Shown here in pieces: positions 19,019 through 27,998 of a stretch of 64,000 nucleotides of DNA; the first letter of the stretch is position 1; every line of letters starts with the position of its first letter. A program made the position numbers and the translations under genes. The notes below the pieces were generated by a model. The model worked only from the letters and a program-made list of their open reading frames with translations. It did no database searches and was not told the DNA's origin. The stretch is from positions 620,001-684,000 of the forward strand of contig BEIE01000002.1 in NCBI GenBank assembly GCA_002898255.1, written 5' to 3'. Origin of the DNA: a bacterium HR28 (GTDB lineage: Bacteria; Chloroflexota; Chloroflexia; Thermomicrobiales; Thermomicrobiaceae).

Positions 19019-19720
19019 TCAGCGACGCTCATCGCAGCGTAGCTGCTTGGCGAGCTCGCGCTGACGCTGGAAGACAAAGCGAACGATCGCATCTTCCGTG
19101 CGGCGGTCCAAGCGTTCAAACTGGCAACCGTGGTCCCAGCGTGGTGGATCAGAATGGTCAACTGGTGCGATACGTCGGACCACGGCCACGGCGCTGATCG
19201 GCTGCGGCTGACCGGGCAGCGTGAAACGGAGCGCGAGCCGATCGCCGGCGCGGAGTGACTGTGGCAGCCGCAGTCGTATGCCGCCGGCGCTGAGGTCCAT
19301 GATCGTGCCTTTGAGTGGCTGTGGTTCCCCACTGGCAGGCAGCAAGAGGAGTTCCGTTGGGGTGAGGGTGAGAGGGATGCGGCAGTGCTCGCGGCGTTGC
19401 ATCCGCTGCCATGGTCCAACGGGTGCGAGGACGAGTCGTGCTTGGGGCTCGAGCAGGGTGGCCAGGACCTCGCAGGGGACAACATAGAGCGCATCATCGG
19501 GGACGGTGGTGCCAAGATAAACCAGGTCGCTGCGGTGCACCGAGACGTAGGCGAGCTGCACCATCGGCCAGCCGACGATGATCCGTTGCCCGTCGTCGCT
19601 GAAATCCTCAACGCGTGTGCGGTGCCAGGTCAATCGACCGTTGCGGCTGGGTACGCCGAGTTCGGCCGCTTGCCAGACGGTGAACCCCTTCGGTGGCTGA
19701 GTTGCTGGTTGCTGGACCAT
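19019..19720 (-). CDS. YcgR-like PilZ-domain c-di-GMP receptor
   Basis: A 233-residue protein with a YcgR-N-type domain at residues 1-100 and a PilZ domain after it. The c-di-GMP ligands are present: RREHCR gives the RxxxR motif near residue 109 and DLSAGG gives the D/NxSxxG motif near 143. In other flagellated bacteria such proteins bind the flagellar motor and slow it when c-di-GMP is high. Its position next to the flagellin gene fits that role. ATG 19720 follows GAGGGG at about nine bases. No signal peptide was seen, so it is cytoplasmic. Confidence 0.85.
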   Translation of the reverse strand: MVQQPATQPPKGFTVWQAAELGVPSRNGRLTWHRTRVEDFSDDGQRIIVGWPMVQLAYVSVHRSDLVYLGTTVPDDALYVVPCEVLATLLEPQARLVLAPVGPWQRMQRREHCRIPLTLTPTELLLLPASGEPQPLKGTIMDLSAGGIRLRLPQSLRAGDRLALRFTLPGQPQPISAVAVVRRIAPVDHSDPPRWDHGCQFERLDRRTEDAIVRFVFQRQRELAKQLRCDERR

Positions 19721-19894
19721 GGCGCCGGTCCCCTCGTGATTTCTCTTTTCAGCATCGGCGCGGTCTCACACCTTCTGAAGCCTGGCCAAAGTGTAGCCGA
19801 GCGAGGGGGTTGCGTGCCTCGTGGCGCCACACAGTAGAGGTGTGCGGCGGGAGTCATGCCTGGCACAGGTGCAGACGCCGGCCCTGTGTCCGGC

Positions 19895-19912
19895 GGCGCG
19901 ATTCATCGCGCC
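19895..19912. repeat. Dispersed palindrome, GGGCGCGAT family
   Basis: GGCGCGATTCATCGCGCC is a perfect palindrome apart from its two-base centre, followed by CCTCCAGT, the usual flank of this family. Confidence 0.65.
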
Positions 19913-20003
19913 CCTCCAGTGGGGGCGGTGCGGCGCAAGGTGTTGGTGCGCCACGAAGGGTGTGCGGAGGCCTGGCAGGACGCGCTGGGACATCCGGTTG
20001 TCG

Positions 20004-20023
20004 GGGCGCTGGTTCTCGCGCCC
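20004..20023. repeat. Dispersed palindrome, degenerate second-type copy
   Basis: GGGCGC and GCGCCC arms are separated by eight unpaired bases. The preceding GTTGTCG matches the flank of other second-type copies. Confidence 0.45.
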
Positions 20024-20205
20024 GTTGTGTTCGCGGGGCGCGACGTGCTGTGCTCCCTTGCCCGGTAGGGCGACCCTCAAGGCAGCCCGCAGATCAGAGA
20101 CACGAGGGGAACGGCGGACAGGTCATCGGCGAGCTCACGGCTGTTGCTGGCTGGGGTCCGACTCCCTATCCCCTGCCGTGGATCTACTGCCCCTCGGAGT
20201 GGCGG

Positions 20206-20276
20206 GGGCGATACATCGCGTCCCTCCAAGGGGGCATCGGTGCGCCATGTCTTGTCGGGGCGCAATTGATTGCACC
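20206..20276. repeat. Paired palindromic unit
   Basis: A first-type palindrome (GGGCGATACATCGCGTCCC) and a second-type one (GGGCGCAATTGATTGCACC) lie about 52 bases apart with GGTGCGCCATG between them. The same two-part arrangement occurs at 27851-27930, so the unit is composite, like a BIME. Confidence 0.6.
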
Positions 20277-20440
20277 TGCGCACGTGGTAAGGCGCGGTAC
20301 GCGACTCACAAACAGGCCAGTGGCTGGGAGCGTGAGAGAGCAGCGGCTCTCGATCAGCGATGCCCTGGTGCTCGCGAGCCGAGGGGGATGCCACGCCCGC
20401 TCTCCTCTTGTATTGTCGGTATGCCGACGTAACAGTCCGC

Positions 20441-20460
20441 GGGCAGGATACATCACGCCC
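20441..20460. repeat. Degenerate dispersed palindrome
   Basis: GGGCAGGATACATCACGCCC is a mutated version of the family, with the common CCTCC flank after it. Confidence 0.45.
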
Positions 20461-20781
20461 CTCCGTAGGACCTCAGCATGGACAATGACTTTCCTCCTGT
20501 GCTGTGCCCTGGAGAACAAAGTTGGTGCTGGTCGTCGCTCGCTGCAGCGCGTGTACTGGGTCGCTTCCAGGCGGGGATCGAGCAGTCGCATCAACCGGTA
20601 CTACTTTCCCTATCGAGTCGTGCGGCGATTGTGCCGAAACAGGGGAGCAGAAGGGAGGCCAGGCCGCGGGGAAACGCGGCACAAGTCATGGTCAACCGCG
20701 GGCGACGGCGAGACAGTCGCGGAAACACGAGCGGTGCAAGGACGCGCCGGAAGAGTGGACTGAGGGCAGAGGAGGCCAGTG

Positions 20782-21972
20782 ATGCGGATCTACAACAACG
20801 TCAACGCGGTCAATGCGCAGCGGAATCTCTCCATTACCGGCTTTGCGCTTGCCAAGTCAATTGAGAAGCTGTCGAGCGGCTTGCGCATCAACCGGGCTGC
20901 CGACGATGCTGCGGGGCTGTCAATCTCTGAGAAGCTGCGCGCGCAGATCCGGGGCGTGATGCAGGCGATGCGCAACGCCCAGGACGGCGTGTCGATGATC
21001 CAGACGGCGGAAGGTGCACTGAACGAAGTGCACTCGATGCTGCAGCGGATGCGTGAGCTTGCCGTGCAGGCCGCCAACGACACGCTGACGACCGAAGACC
21101 GCACGGCGATCAACAGCGAGCTGGAGAACTTGCGGAATGAGATCAATGCCATTGCGGCACGGACAACGTTTAACGGGAAGAGCCTTCTGACAGGCTCACT
21201 TGTCACCCAGTTGGATACTGCTACGAGCACGGTGAACGTCGGCTTTGTAGTTAATTCAACGTCAAATACTGCGGTATCCGCACTTGACGTGAGTCAAGCA
21301 AAACCTGGTCGCACCTTCACATTCACCGCCTCGGGTGCGAACTTGACACTTTCTGATGGCACGGTGAGCCAGACGATTACCGTCGGTGCTGTGGCCGCTG
21401 ATGGCTCGATCACCTTGAACTTTGATCAGCTGGGTATCAAGCTCACCGTTTCGTCGGTAGCCGGCGAGACTGGAGCAAACGTCGCGGCGGGGCTTGCTGG
21501 GCAGACGATCGCTACTGCTTCCAGCGGCGGATCCGCCAACTTCCAGGTTGGGCCTAATGCAGGCCACTACTACCTCGTGGCGTTCAGCAATATTCAGATT
21601 GGCACGAGTGGTGCCACGGAAATGGTGGCACTCAACACGGCGCTCAACAACTTCAATACAAGCCTCTCCGGAACGAACAGCGCGCAAGTTAGCAACGCGC
21701 AGGCCCTGGTTACTGCGGTTGACGGCGCGATTGGTTACATCAACAACATCCGCTCGCAACTTGGTGCGGCGCAGAACCGGCTCGAGCACACGATTGCCAA
21801 CCTGGGTGTGCAGCACGAGAACCTCACCGCCTCGGAGAGCCGCATCCGCGACGTCGACATGGCGGCCGAGATGGTCACCTTCACCCGCAACCAGATTCTC
21901 CAGCAGGCTGGTGTGGCGGTGCTGTCCCAGGCCAATGCCATCCCGCAGTCGGTGCTCCAGCTCCTGCGCTAA
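20782..21972 (+). CDS. fliC: Flagellin
   Basis: A 396-residue filament subunit. The conserved D0/D1 N-terminus (NLSITGFALAKSIEKLSSGL, then INRAADDAAGLSISEKLRAQ) and C-terminus (LTASESRIRDVDMAAEMV, then AGVAVLSQANAIPQSVLQLL) are complete. The central residues 150-290 are a Thr/Ser/Ala-rich variable domain. ATG 20782 follows AGGAGG at six bases; the in-frame GTG just before it is too close to that site. A rho-independent terminator follows directly, so it is probably a single-gene unit. The export signal is in the N-terminal region; filament folding is likely assisted by FliS, encoded 18 kb downstream. Confidence 0.97.
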   Translation: MRIYNNVNAVNAQRNLSITGFALAKSIEKLSSGLRINRAADDAAGLSISEKLRAQIRGVMQAMRNAQDGVSMIQTAEGALNEVHSMLQRMRELAVQAANDTLTTEDRTAINSELENLRNEINAIAARTTFNGKSLLTGSLVTQLDTATSTVNVGFVVNSTSNTAVSALDVSQAKPGRTFTFTASGANLTLSDGTVSQTITVGAVAADGSITLNFDQLGIKLTVSSVAGETGANVAAGLAGQTIATASSGGSANFQVGPNAGHYYLVAFSNIQIGTSGATEMVALNTALNNFNTSLSGTNSAQVSNAQALVTAVDGAIGYINNIRSQLGAAQNRLEHTIANLGVQHENLTASESRIRDVDMAAEMVTFTRNQILQQAGVAVLSQANAIPQSVLQLLR

Positions 21973-21987
21973 ACGTAGCGGAACTCG

Positions 21988-22026
21988 CGCCCCGGTCGGG
22001 TCTCGCCTCGACCGGGGCGTTTTTGT
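21988..22026 (+). terminator. Rho-independent terminator of fliC
   Basis: CGCCCCGGTCG pairs perfectly with CGACCGGGGCG across a ten-base loop and is followed by TTTTTGTT. It begins 16 bases after the flagellin stop. Confidence 0.93.
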
Positions 22027-22502
22027 TCACAACGCTTTCCATGCGGACGAACCGGCTGGCGTGACGGGGGTGGGCGACACACCAGTCCTTGCCCGCGAGG
22101 AGAGGCGAGATGGCACGCAGGCGGCGGGCGCAGGTGGCATACCGTGGACGAGCTCCCGAGGAGCCAACCTGAAGCTGCTGGTAATTGAGGCGTAGGTGAG
22201 ACAGTTGGCTGGAGCGCCAAGCGCTGGTGTCACCGGTACCCTCGCGGGGTGACGATGCCCCGCGCGTGCACCAACGACAAGGTTTGCGCGCCTGTTTCTC
22301 AAACAGTGGTCGTCCCTGGGGGAACACTGCTCAGCCAGCTGCTCTCCGCCTGCGCTGGAGGAGATCCTGTCGGAGCGGTGGGTGCTACAGAGGAGATGTC
22401 GTCGGGAGCGCGAGGTCGCAGGCCTGCGAAGGCCACGCAAAGACGACGCGGGGATACAGACGCAGGCAAGCGGGCCAGGCACGCGCACGAGAGGGGAACG
22501 AG

Positions 22503-22817
22503 ATGGTCGAGGGGATCAGACGAGCGAGCGAACAAGCCGGTGCTGTCTGGGGAGTCTCCGCTCGGGCTCAGCACCTGCAACTGGCTGCGGCGCAGCCAGG
22601 ACCAGCTCCGGCGCCGGTTGTCGCGCTGGCAGAGGTGACGCTGGAGCGGGCAGCCGGTGGAGAACCAGTCCGTCTTCGGGGTGCGCTCGCGCTGCACGGG
22701 GTGACCACCTGGTTCATCGTCGATCTGACGACTGGCCAGGTTACATTGCGCGATGCGCGCGGCGGGGGATGGTCAGGGGCGGTCGAAGCAGCACCGCGAC
22801 TCCTCAGCGCATGCTAA
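22503..22817 (+). CDS. Small hypothetical protein in the flagellar/chemotaxis cluster
   Basis: A 104-residue protein I do not recognise. ATG 22503 follows GAGAGGGG at six bases. The first 40 residues are Ala/Gln/Pro-rich, and the remainder reads like a compact beta-rich domain (VALAEVTLERAAGGEPVRLR, then VTTWFIVDLTTGQVTLRDA). Codon use resembles the neighbours, unlike the random frames around it. It lies between flagellin and the CheR-CheB gene, so a motility role is possible but unsupported. The track ORF begins further upstream in frame without a ribosome binding site. Confidence 0.5.
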   Translation: MVEGIRRASEQAGAVWGVSARAQHLQLAAAQPGPAPAPVVALAEVTLERAAGGEPVRLRGALALHGVTTWFIVDLTTGQVTLRDARGGGWSGAVEAAPRLLSAC

Positions 22818-23326
22818 GTGGAGGCTGCGGTAGCGGCAGTGTGTCACAAACAGGAAGTTCGGCGAAGATTGGTCTCTCCAGGTAGCTACAACGACGGTAG
22901 CGAAGGGGCTTGTGGAGAGGGGAGCAGGGAATGTGGCAGATCGATGAAACCTTGCTGACTGAATAGCTCCACTAGGTGCAGGTAGCGTGGAGTGACAGTC
23001 GGCCAAGCTGGTGCAGCAGAAACTACGCCTTGTCGCACGGAGTGAGGTCAGTTGTGACCGCGTAGCCGATGATGATTGGAGTTTTTGTTCGTCGAGCATA
23101 GCTGGTCCAGTAGATCGCTGGGGAGTGCATGGGTGCCGTGATGGGATGGCTTGCTGTATGAATGGGCACCCTTAGTACTGTTGTCCTCGAACCATGTTGT
23201 GACGTGTGCCTAGGACGAGCAGTGGTGTTGACCCGGGACGATTCGGTCACGCGCAGCGACGCGCGGGGGATGCAACATGCTACGGCAGACCGTTCTCTTC
23301 CGGGAACGGTCGGACGAGGAGGAGCG
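22818..23326. other. Leader region of the chemotaxis operon
   Basis: About 500 bases without a supported gene. The promoter for the che genes is expected here, but I found no convincing sigma-70 or sigma-28 match. The track ORF for CheR-CheB extends back into this region without a ribosome binding site. Confidence 0.4.
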
Positions 23327-25228
23327 ATGGGCGCTGACGAGCTGCTGCATCAGGTCGGCGACAAGATTTTTCTTTGCCTTGGCTTTAGTCCAACCGAGTT
23401 GCTTTGGCAGCGGCTGGCGCGGGTCGTGCAGCAGGAAGCGAAGCGGGCCGGTGCAGCTAGCGTTGACGAGTTCCTGCAGCGGGCACTGCGGGGCGAGCGA
23501 GCGGTACTGGAAGCGATCTGCCAAGGGCTAACGATCAACGAGACCTACTTCTTTCGTGAGCCGAAGCACTTCGATGCGCTGCGGCAGCTCCTACCCGAGC
23601 TCGCGGCGTTGCAGCGGCCGCTGCGGATCCTTTCGGCTGGATGCTCGAGTGGCGAGGAGCCGTACTCTCTGGCAATGACGGCCCAGGATGTGCTTGGTCC
23701 GCTCGGCCACAGCTTCGAGATCTTGGGAGTCGATTTCGATGCTGAGGCACTGGAACGCGCTCGACAAGGTTGCTACCGGTCCTGGTCGTTCCGCGACCAG
23801 GGGATGCAGCGGGCACGGGCGTATGTGGAACAACGTGGCGAGCTGTGGTGCGTGCGGGAGAGCATCCGTGCGCGCGTCACGTTCGAGCAGCTGAACCTGA
23901 TAGAGCGAGTCCCGTCTGGACCGTTTGCCGTGATCTTCTGTCGGAATACGCTCATGTACTTCACAACCGAGCACCGGAACGCGATTGTGCGCCGCTTCAC
24001 TGAGGAGCTCTTGCCAGGGGGAGTTCTTGTTATTGGCTCGGCCGAGACACTGGAGCGGCCGCCAAGTGAGCTGGAACGGGTGACCATTGCAGGAGCGTAT
24101 CTCTACCGAAAGCGGCCGCGCCTGGGCAGCGTCACGACAGTGGCCGACGAGGATCCAATACAGGTACTGCTAGTCAGTGCATCACCGGTGACGCGGGTCG
24201 CCATCCGGCAAGCGCTGCGTCTACTGCCGGGCGTGGAACTGGTCGGTGAAGCACGCTCGTTGGAGGAGGCGCGGACACGCCTGGAGGACCGTCCGGCAAC
24301 TGTGGTGGTCGATGCGTTAGAGAATGGCATTCTGCTCGAACGGCTGACAGGGTTGCAGAGCTGGCCGGTCGTTGTCCTTGTCGGGCCTGGCGTGCAGCCG
24401 CCGCGTGGTGTTCCGGCTGTTGCAGTACCGGAACTCGTTCCCGGTGCCGTCCGGCGGGTGGCGCCAGAGCTTGGCGAGGCGCTTGCTGCGGCGCGTTCGC
24501 GCTGGCGTGATCGTCCCAAGGTCGACGGTGCGGCGCGAGCAGGAACGGGGATTCTGCGGCGACCGTCGCCGGTTGGGGGTACTGTGCGCCCCAACGGACG
24601 ACCTGGCACAGGCACACTCGCCGAGCCGGTACGCCGAGCAGCTGAGCGGCTCTTGCTGATCGGCTCGTCTACTGGTGGGCCGGCGGTTGTGGCGGAGCTC
24701 GTGGCAGCGCTGCCACTGGGTCTTGGACTTGGGGTGCTGGTTGTCCAGCACATGCCGCCGAACTTCACGAGAAGCTTTGCCGAGCGCTTGGCACGGGTAG
24801 GGCAGTACGCGGCCCGTGAGGTGGAGGATGGGGAGTTGGTGATGGCCGACACCGTGCTGGTGGCGCCCGGTGGTCGGAATGTGCTGCTGACGCGGGCAGG
24901 AAGGGTGCAGGTCGTGCCGCCGGAGCCAGAGGATATCTACGTGCCGAATGTGAACCGGGCGTTCGTCTCAGTGGCGCGGGCCGGCTGGGGGCCGCGGGCT
25001 ATGGCAGTGATCCTCACCGGGATGGGGGATGACGGGGCGGTAGGGATGGCCGAACTCCAGGCGGCAGGCGCCTACACCGTGGTACAGCGACCGGAGGAGG
25101 CAGTGGTCTCTGGAATGATCGAGGCAGCGCTGGCACGGGGTGGGGTACAGAAGGTGGTGGCTGCTGCCGATATCCCTAGTGAGGTCGTGCGCTGGGCCCA
25201 GCGTGGCGTGCTGGTTCCGCCGCGCTGA
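23327..25228 (+). CDS. CheR/pseudo-receiver/CheB fusion (receptor methyltransferase-methylesterase)
   Basis: A 633-residue fusion of the two adaptation enzymes. Residues 1-265 are CheR: INETYFFREPKHF, the SAM site ILSAGCSSGEEPYSLAM and VIFCRNTLMYF. Residues 275-385 resemble a receiver, but the acidic pair is replaced (LLVSASPVTR), although VVVDALENG keeps an Asp. Residues 435-630 are CheB with its catalytic Ser (GSSTGGPA), His (VVQHMPPNF) and Asp (LTGMGDDGAVGM). It would both add and remove methyl groups on receptor glutamates. Loss of the normal receiver suggests CheB is not switched on by CheA phosphate in the usual way. ATG 23327 follows GAGGAGGAG closely; it leads cheY, cheX and the next gene. 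Confidence 0.93.
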   Translation: MGADELLHQVGDKIFLCLGFSPTELLWQRLARVVQQEAKRAGAASVDEFLQRALRGERAVLEAICQGLTINETYFFREPKHFDALRQLLPELAALQRPLRILSAGCSSGEEPYSLAMTAQDVLGPLGHSFEILGVDFDAEALERARQGCYRSWSFRDQGMQRARAYVEQRGELWCVRESIRARVTFEQLNLIERVPSGPFAVIFCRNTLMYFTTEHRNAIVRRFTEELLPGGVLVIGSAETLERPPSELERVTIAGAYLYRKRPRLGSVTTVADEDPIQVLLVSASPVTRVAIRQALRLLPGVELVGEARSLEEARTRLEDRPATVVVDALENGILLERLTGLQSWPVVVLVGPGVQPPRGVPAVAVPELVPGAVRRVAPELGEALAAARSRWRDRPKVDGAARAGTGILRRPSPVGGTVRPNGRPGTGTLAEPVRRAAERLLLIGSSTGGPAVVAELVAALPLGLGLGVLVVQHMPPNFTRSFAERLARVGQYAAREVEDGELVMADTVLVAPGGRNVLLTRAGRVQVVPPEPEDIYVPNVNRAFVSVARAGWGPRAMAVILTGMGDDGAVGMAELQAAGAYTVVQRPEEAVVSGMIEAALARGGVQKVVAAADIPSEVVRWAQRGVLVPPR

Positions 25229-25242
25229 GTCGGAGAAAGCGG

Positions 25243-25635
25243 ATGGGGGGCACGATGTTGAAGGTTCTCATTGCCGATGACTCGAAAATGATGCGTGTCA
25301 TGCACGTGCGCTCACTGCGTCAGGTGGGATATGAGGTGGAGGTCACCGAAGCGAACAACGGTGAGGAGGCACTGGCGCAGTTTGAGCCGGGTAAGTTCGA
25401 TCTCGTCATTGTCGACTGGAACATGCCGGGGATGGACGGCATCGAGTTTGTCCGAGCGGCACGGGAGAAAGAGAACGGGGCGGCTCGGCGGACACCGATC
25501 CTGATGATTACGAGTCAGAGTACCGAAGAGCAGATGCTCAAGGCCAGGGAGGCAGGGGTCGATAACCTCTTGACGAAACCGGTGACGCCGGAGGCGCTCG
25601 GTGCAGCACTTGAGCTACTTCTCGCGCGGGCCTGA
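25243..25635 (+). CDS. cheY: CheY chemotaxis response regulator
   Basis: A 130-residue single receiver domain. The acidic pair is in LIADDSKMMR, the phosphorylated Asp in FDLVIVDWNMPGMDG, the switch Thr/Ser in LMITSQSTEEQ and the Lys in NLLTKPVTPEAL. CheA phosphate would be transferred here, and CheY-P would act on the motor switch. It starts 15 bases after cheR-cheB. ATG 25243 follows GGAGA at six bases; ATG 25255 would give the canonical MLKVLIADDS start and cannot be excluded. The following genes encode likely CheY-P phosphatases. Confidence 0.94.
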   Translation: MGGTMLKVLIADDSKMMRVMHVRSLRQVGYEVEVTEANNGEEALAQFEPGKFDLVIVDWNMPGMDGIEFVRAAREKENGAARRTPILMITSQSTEEQMLKAREAGVDNLLTKPVTPEALGAALELLLARA

Positions 25636-25661
25636 GGTGTGGGGTGGGGAGGAGTGGCGTC

Positions 25662-26174
25662 GTGAGCCACGCGATCGTACAGGAGCTGACGGCGAGTGGG
25701 CAGCTCGTGGCCTTCATTGGCCAGGCGGCCAAGGAAGCGCTCGAGCCGTTGTGTGGTACTGAGGTGACGGTTGTGGGTGAGGGGGAGCTCCCGTGGGCGC
25801 ACCCGCCAGTAGGGATTGCGCTGGTGACCGTAGTCGATACGGGCGGCGGAGGTTTTCAGGCCGTCGTCTGGCTCGGGGGTGAACTTGAAGCGCTGGCTTC
25901 CGTGGCCGAGGTCCTGCTCGGTGAGCGACCGGACGGTGAGGACGAGATGCTCCAGGATGCCGTCCGGGAGCTGACCAACATTCTGGCCGGACAAATTCAA
26001 CGGCATCTGGCTGGGGTGGGGTTGCAGATGGGGCTTGGGCTGCCGGTGTATGTGAGTGGAGCCAAGAGCCTGAACGTGGGAGCGAGTCTCTCGAGTGGGG
26101 CTGCAGTGCGGGTGCAGGTCGGGTTGCCCGATCAACCGGTGCTCGACGTCGGTTTTGCTGCCAAGGAGGGTTAG
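25662..26174 (+). CDS. cheX: CheX-like CheY-P phosphatase
   Basis: A 170-residue protein of the CheC/CheX/FliY group, which removes phosphate from CheY. The catalytic signature DAVRELTN fits [DS]xxxExxN exactly, and a Pro follows 22 residues after the Asn, close to the family spacing. A single such centre and the length favour CheX. GTG 25662 follows GGAGGAG at seven bases; the track start lies six codons upstream. It is in the middle of the cheRB-cheY-cheX run. Confidence 0.85.
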   Translation: MSHAIVQELTASGQLVAFIGQAAKEALEPLCGTEVTVVGEGELPWAHPPVGIALVTVVDTGGGGFQAVVWLGGELEALASVAEVLLGERPDGEDEMLQDAVRELTNILAGQIQRHLAGVGLQMGLGLPVYVSGAKSLNVGASLSSGAAVRVQVGLPDQPVLDVGFAAKEG

Positions 26175-26193
26175 GAGCGGCAAGGAGCGAGGC

Positions 26194-26943
26194 ATGTCGG
26201 TCAAGGTCGCGCCGGTCTTTCCAGCGAGCGCGCCACTGACGCGCAATCCCAAGGTGCCCCAAAAGTACCGCGCCGTGCTGTGGGAGCAATACCTGCTTCC
26301 GACTGTCGCGGAGAACGTGGCGACGCTATTGGGCATCACGGTGGGTTTTTTGCCTGAGTCGATTGTGGGGGCGTACTTTGAGCGTGGCAAATTCCCACCG
26401 CAGTCGGGCTGGGCCCTGGCCCGTTTTCGGGTGAATCTGCAGGGGCAGGAGGTGCCTGCATACCTTCTGCAACCACTGGCGGAAGCGCTCGACTGGGGTG
26501 CGATCGGGATGCGACGGCCACCAGCGACTCGCGAGGCGCCCAGTGTCGGGAAAGATGGCGTGCAGCTTAGTGAGGCGCAACAAGGCGATCTTGCGGCGTA
26601 TCACGAGGTGTGCAACGTCGTGACGTGTGGGGTGCTTGCGCGTGCCTGGCGTGCCAAGCTGGGGCGACCGCTGGCCATTCTCTTGGACGGGGTGGAGGCA
26701 GTCACGCCAGCGCAGTTTCCTGCCGAACTGGAGCAGGGAAAGTGGCTGATCCTGCAAGCCAGCTTTGGTTACAGTGAGCGACCGGTGAAGCCGGCAAAGG
26801 GACAGTCGCCGCAGTACGAGAAGCAGACGGTCTGGCTGTTTGTGGTGCCAGAGTCGCTGGCGCTTGCGGCGCTTTGGGGCGCACCGGATGGGCGAGAGAA
26901 GGACAAAACAGCTTGGCTCGCAAGCACGGGGCAGTGGAAGTAG
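26194..26943 (+). CDS. Unknown protein of the che operon, distantly CheC-like
   Basis: A 249-residue cytoplasmic protein with no confident family. ATG 26194 follows AAGGAG at six bases, and the gene is 19 bases after cheX. The centre has YHEVCNVVTCGVLARAW, which keeps an ExxN like CheC/CheX phosphatases but not the preceding acidic residue. The N-terminus (KYRAVLWEQYLLPTVAENVA) and the segment PQSGWALARFRVNLQG are conserved-looking. It could be a degenerate or alternative CheY-P phosphatase or an adaptor to the motor. The repeat-rich gap follows, so it ends the operon. Confidence 0.7.
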   Translation: MSVKVAPVFPASAPLTRNPKVPQKYRAVLWEQYLLPTVAENVATLLGITVGFLPESIVGAYFERGKFPPQSGWALARFRVNLQGQEVPAYLLQPLAEALDWGAIGMRRPPATREAPSVGKDGVQLSEAQQGDLAAYHEVCNVVTCGVLARAWRAKLGRPLAILLDGVEAVTPAQFPAELEQGKWLILQASFGYSERPVKPAKGQSPQYEKQTVWLFVVPESLALAALWGAPDGREKDKTAWLASTGQWK

Positions 26944-27574
26944 TGAGGGCCGGGGCTTCCTCATTGGACGACACGTGTGGGGTGTTGGACTGAACCGGGG
27001 TGCAGCAACGGAATAGACGGCGGTTGTTGTCTTCTGGGCCGGCGTCCTGCACCGTCGAGTGATGTCAAAATCTGTTCTCAATACTGGTTATCTCAAGGTG
27101 TTGCTGACTATTCTGGGGAGAGTGTCTAATCCCATCGTCAGTGTGCTGCTGATGGTGCCCCTGCCCGCGGGGGTGCGGCCAATCGCCGACACCAGAGCAC
27201 CATGCTGGCGGACCAGAGGAACAGCCCAGTGGTAGAGAGCTGATTACCAACCGATCACTTGACCGATCACGCAGCTCTTCACCCGAATTGCTGTGCTGGC
27301 TGGGTGACTGGCTAGTGTCGTGCGTCGTGTGCCGAGAAGGGGACCCATCCGTGCGCCACGGAATGTCAGTCCGCCAGTTCTGGCGCTCACAACGCTTGTC
27401 GGGACACCACTCATCGAATCCGCGCACCTGATGGGCGCGGCATGTTACCCGCCACAGGTCAGAGGTGGGGGCCAAGAGAGGAAGAGTAGGCTGGGGAGCG
27501 GTGGCGTGGTGCCGGCCGATCGGAGTGTTCACCACGGCCGGTGCGAAATCGTCGGGATGCCGGCCAGAAGGCAA

Positions 27575-27590
27575 GCGCGATCCATCGCGT
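27575..27590. repeat. Dispersed palindrome, GGGCGCGAT family
   Basis: GCGCGATCCATCGCGT keeps the CGCGAT/ATCGCG arms of the family. Confidence 0.55.
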
Positions 27591-27686
27591 CCCGACAAGA
27601 GGGGCCTCTCGATGCGCTACGGGCGGTGGGGACGCCATGAACGGTGCGCGGGTCTGATATGACACGGTGTGTGGTACCCGGTTGTT

Positions 27687-27735
27687 GGGGCGCGAATTCT
27701 AGCGCACCCCTTTTTGTCGGGGCGCACTACATTGT
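27687..27735. repeat. Two adjacent second-type palindromes
   Basis: GGGGCGCGAATTCTAGCGCACCCC is followed by TTTTTG and then by GTCGGGGCGCACTACATTG. The first hairpin plus T run could also act as a terminator reading rightwards. Confidence 0.5.
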
Positions 27736-27850
27736 TCCCGCAGACCTGACGGAGGCCAGATGATCGTTAAACCCATCGTTCGCCGTCATTCAGCCGCAAC
27801 CGGCCAACGAACTGGTGCCCGAACAGGCAATGACTGGCTTTCTGGCCGGC

Positions 27851-27930
27851 GGGCGCGATACATCGCGCCCCTACAGTAGAGAATGTCGGTGCGGCACATG
27901 GTGTTGGGGCGCTATGAATCGTGTGCAGGC
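27851..27930. repeat. Paired palindromic unit
   Basis: A perfect GGGCGCGATACATCGCGCCC at 27851-27870 is followed 55 bases later by GGGGCGCTATGAATCG. Together with 20206-20276 it defines the composite repeat. Confidence 0.65.
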
Positions 27931-27998
27931 CCGGTACAACGCGGTGCGTAGCATCGAATTGTCAGAGCTCATGGTTATAGCGCCCAGAAAGCTTGTCA

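Larger units (their letters stand above)
19721..20781. other. Divergent gap upstream of flagellin, repeat-rich
   Basis: More than 1 kb without a supported gene. It carries several copies of the GGGCGC palindrome family (19895, 20004, 20206, 20258 and 20441). The flagellin promoter must be near the right end; a weak sigma-28-like match (TCGA, 16 bases, GCCGAAAC near 20634) is about 140 bases before the start. Confidence 0.5.

Noticed and set aside
20614-20641. Sigma-28-like site upstream of flagellin (TCGA, 16, GCCGAAAC)
   Set aside because: The -35 is poor and the distance to the start (about 140 bases) differs from the three better sites; kept only as a note.
27065-27598. 177-residue minus-strand ORF
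   Set aside because: His/Arg/Ser/Pro-rich composition, no ribosome binding site and overlap with palindromic repeats indicate chance coding.
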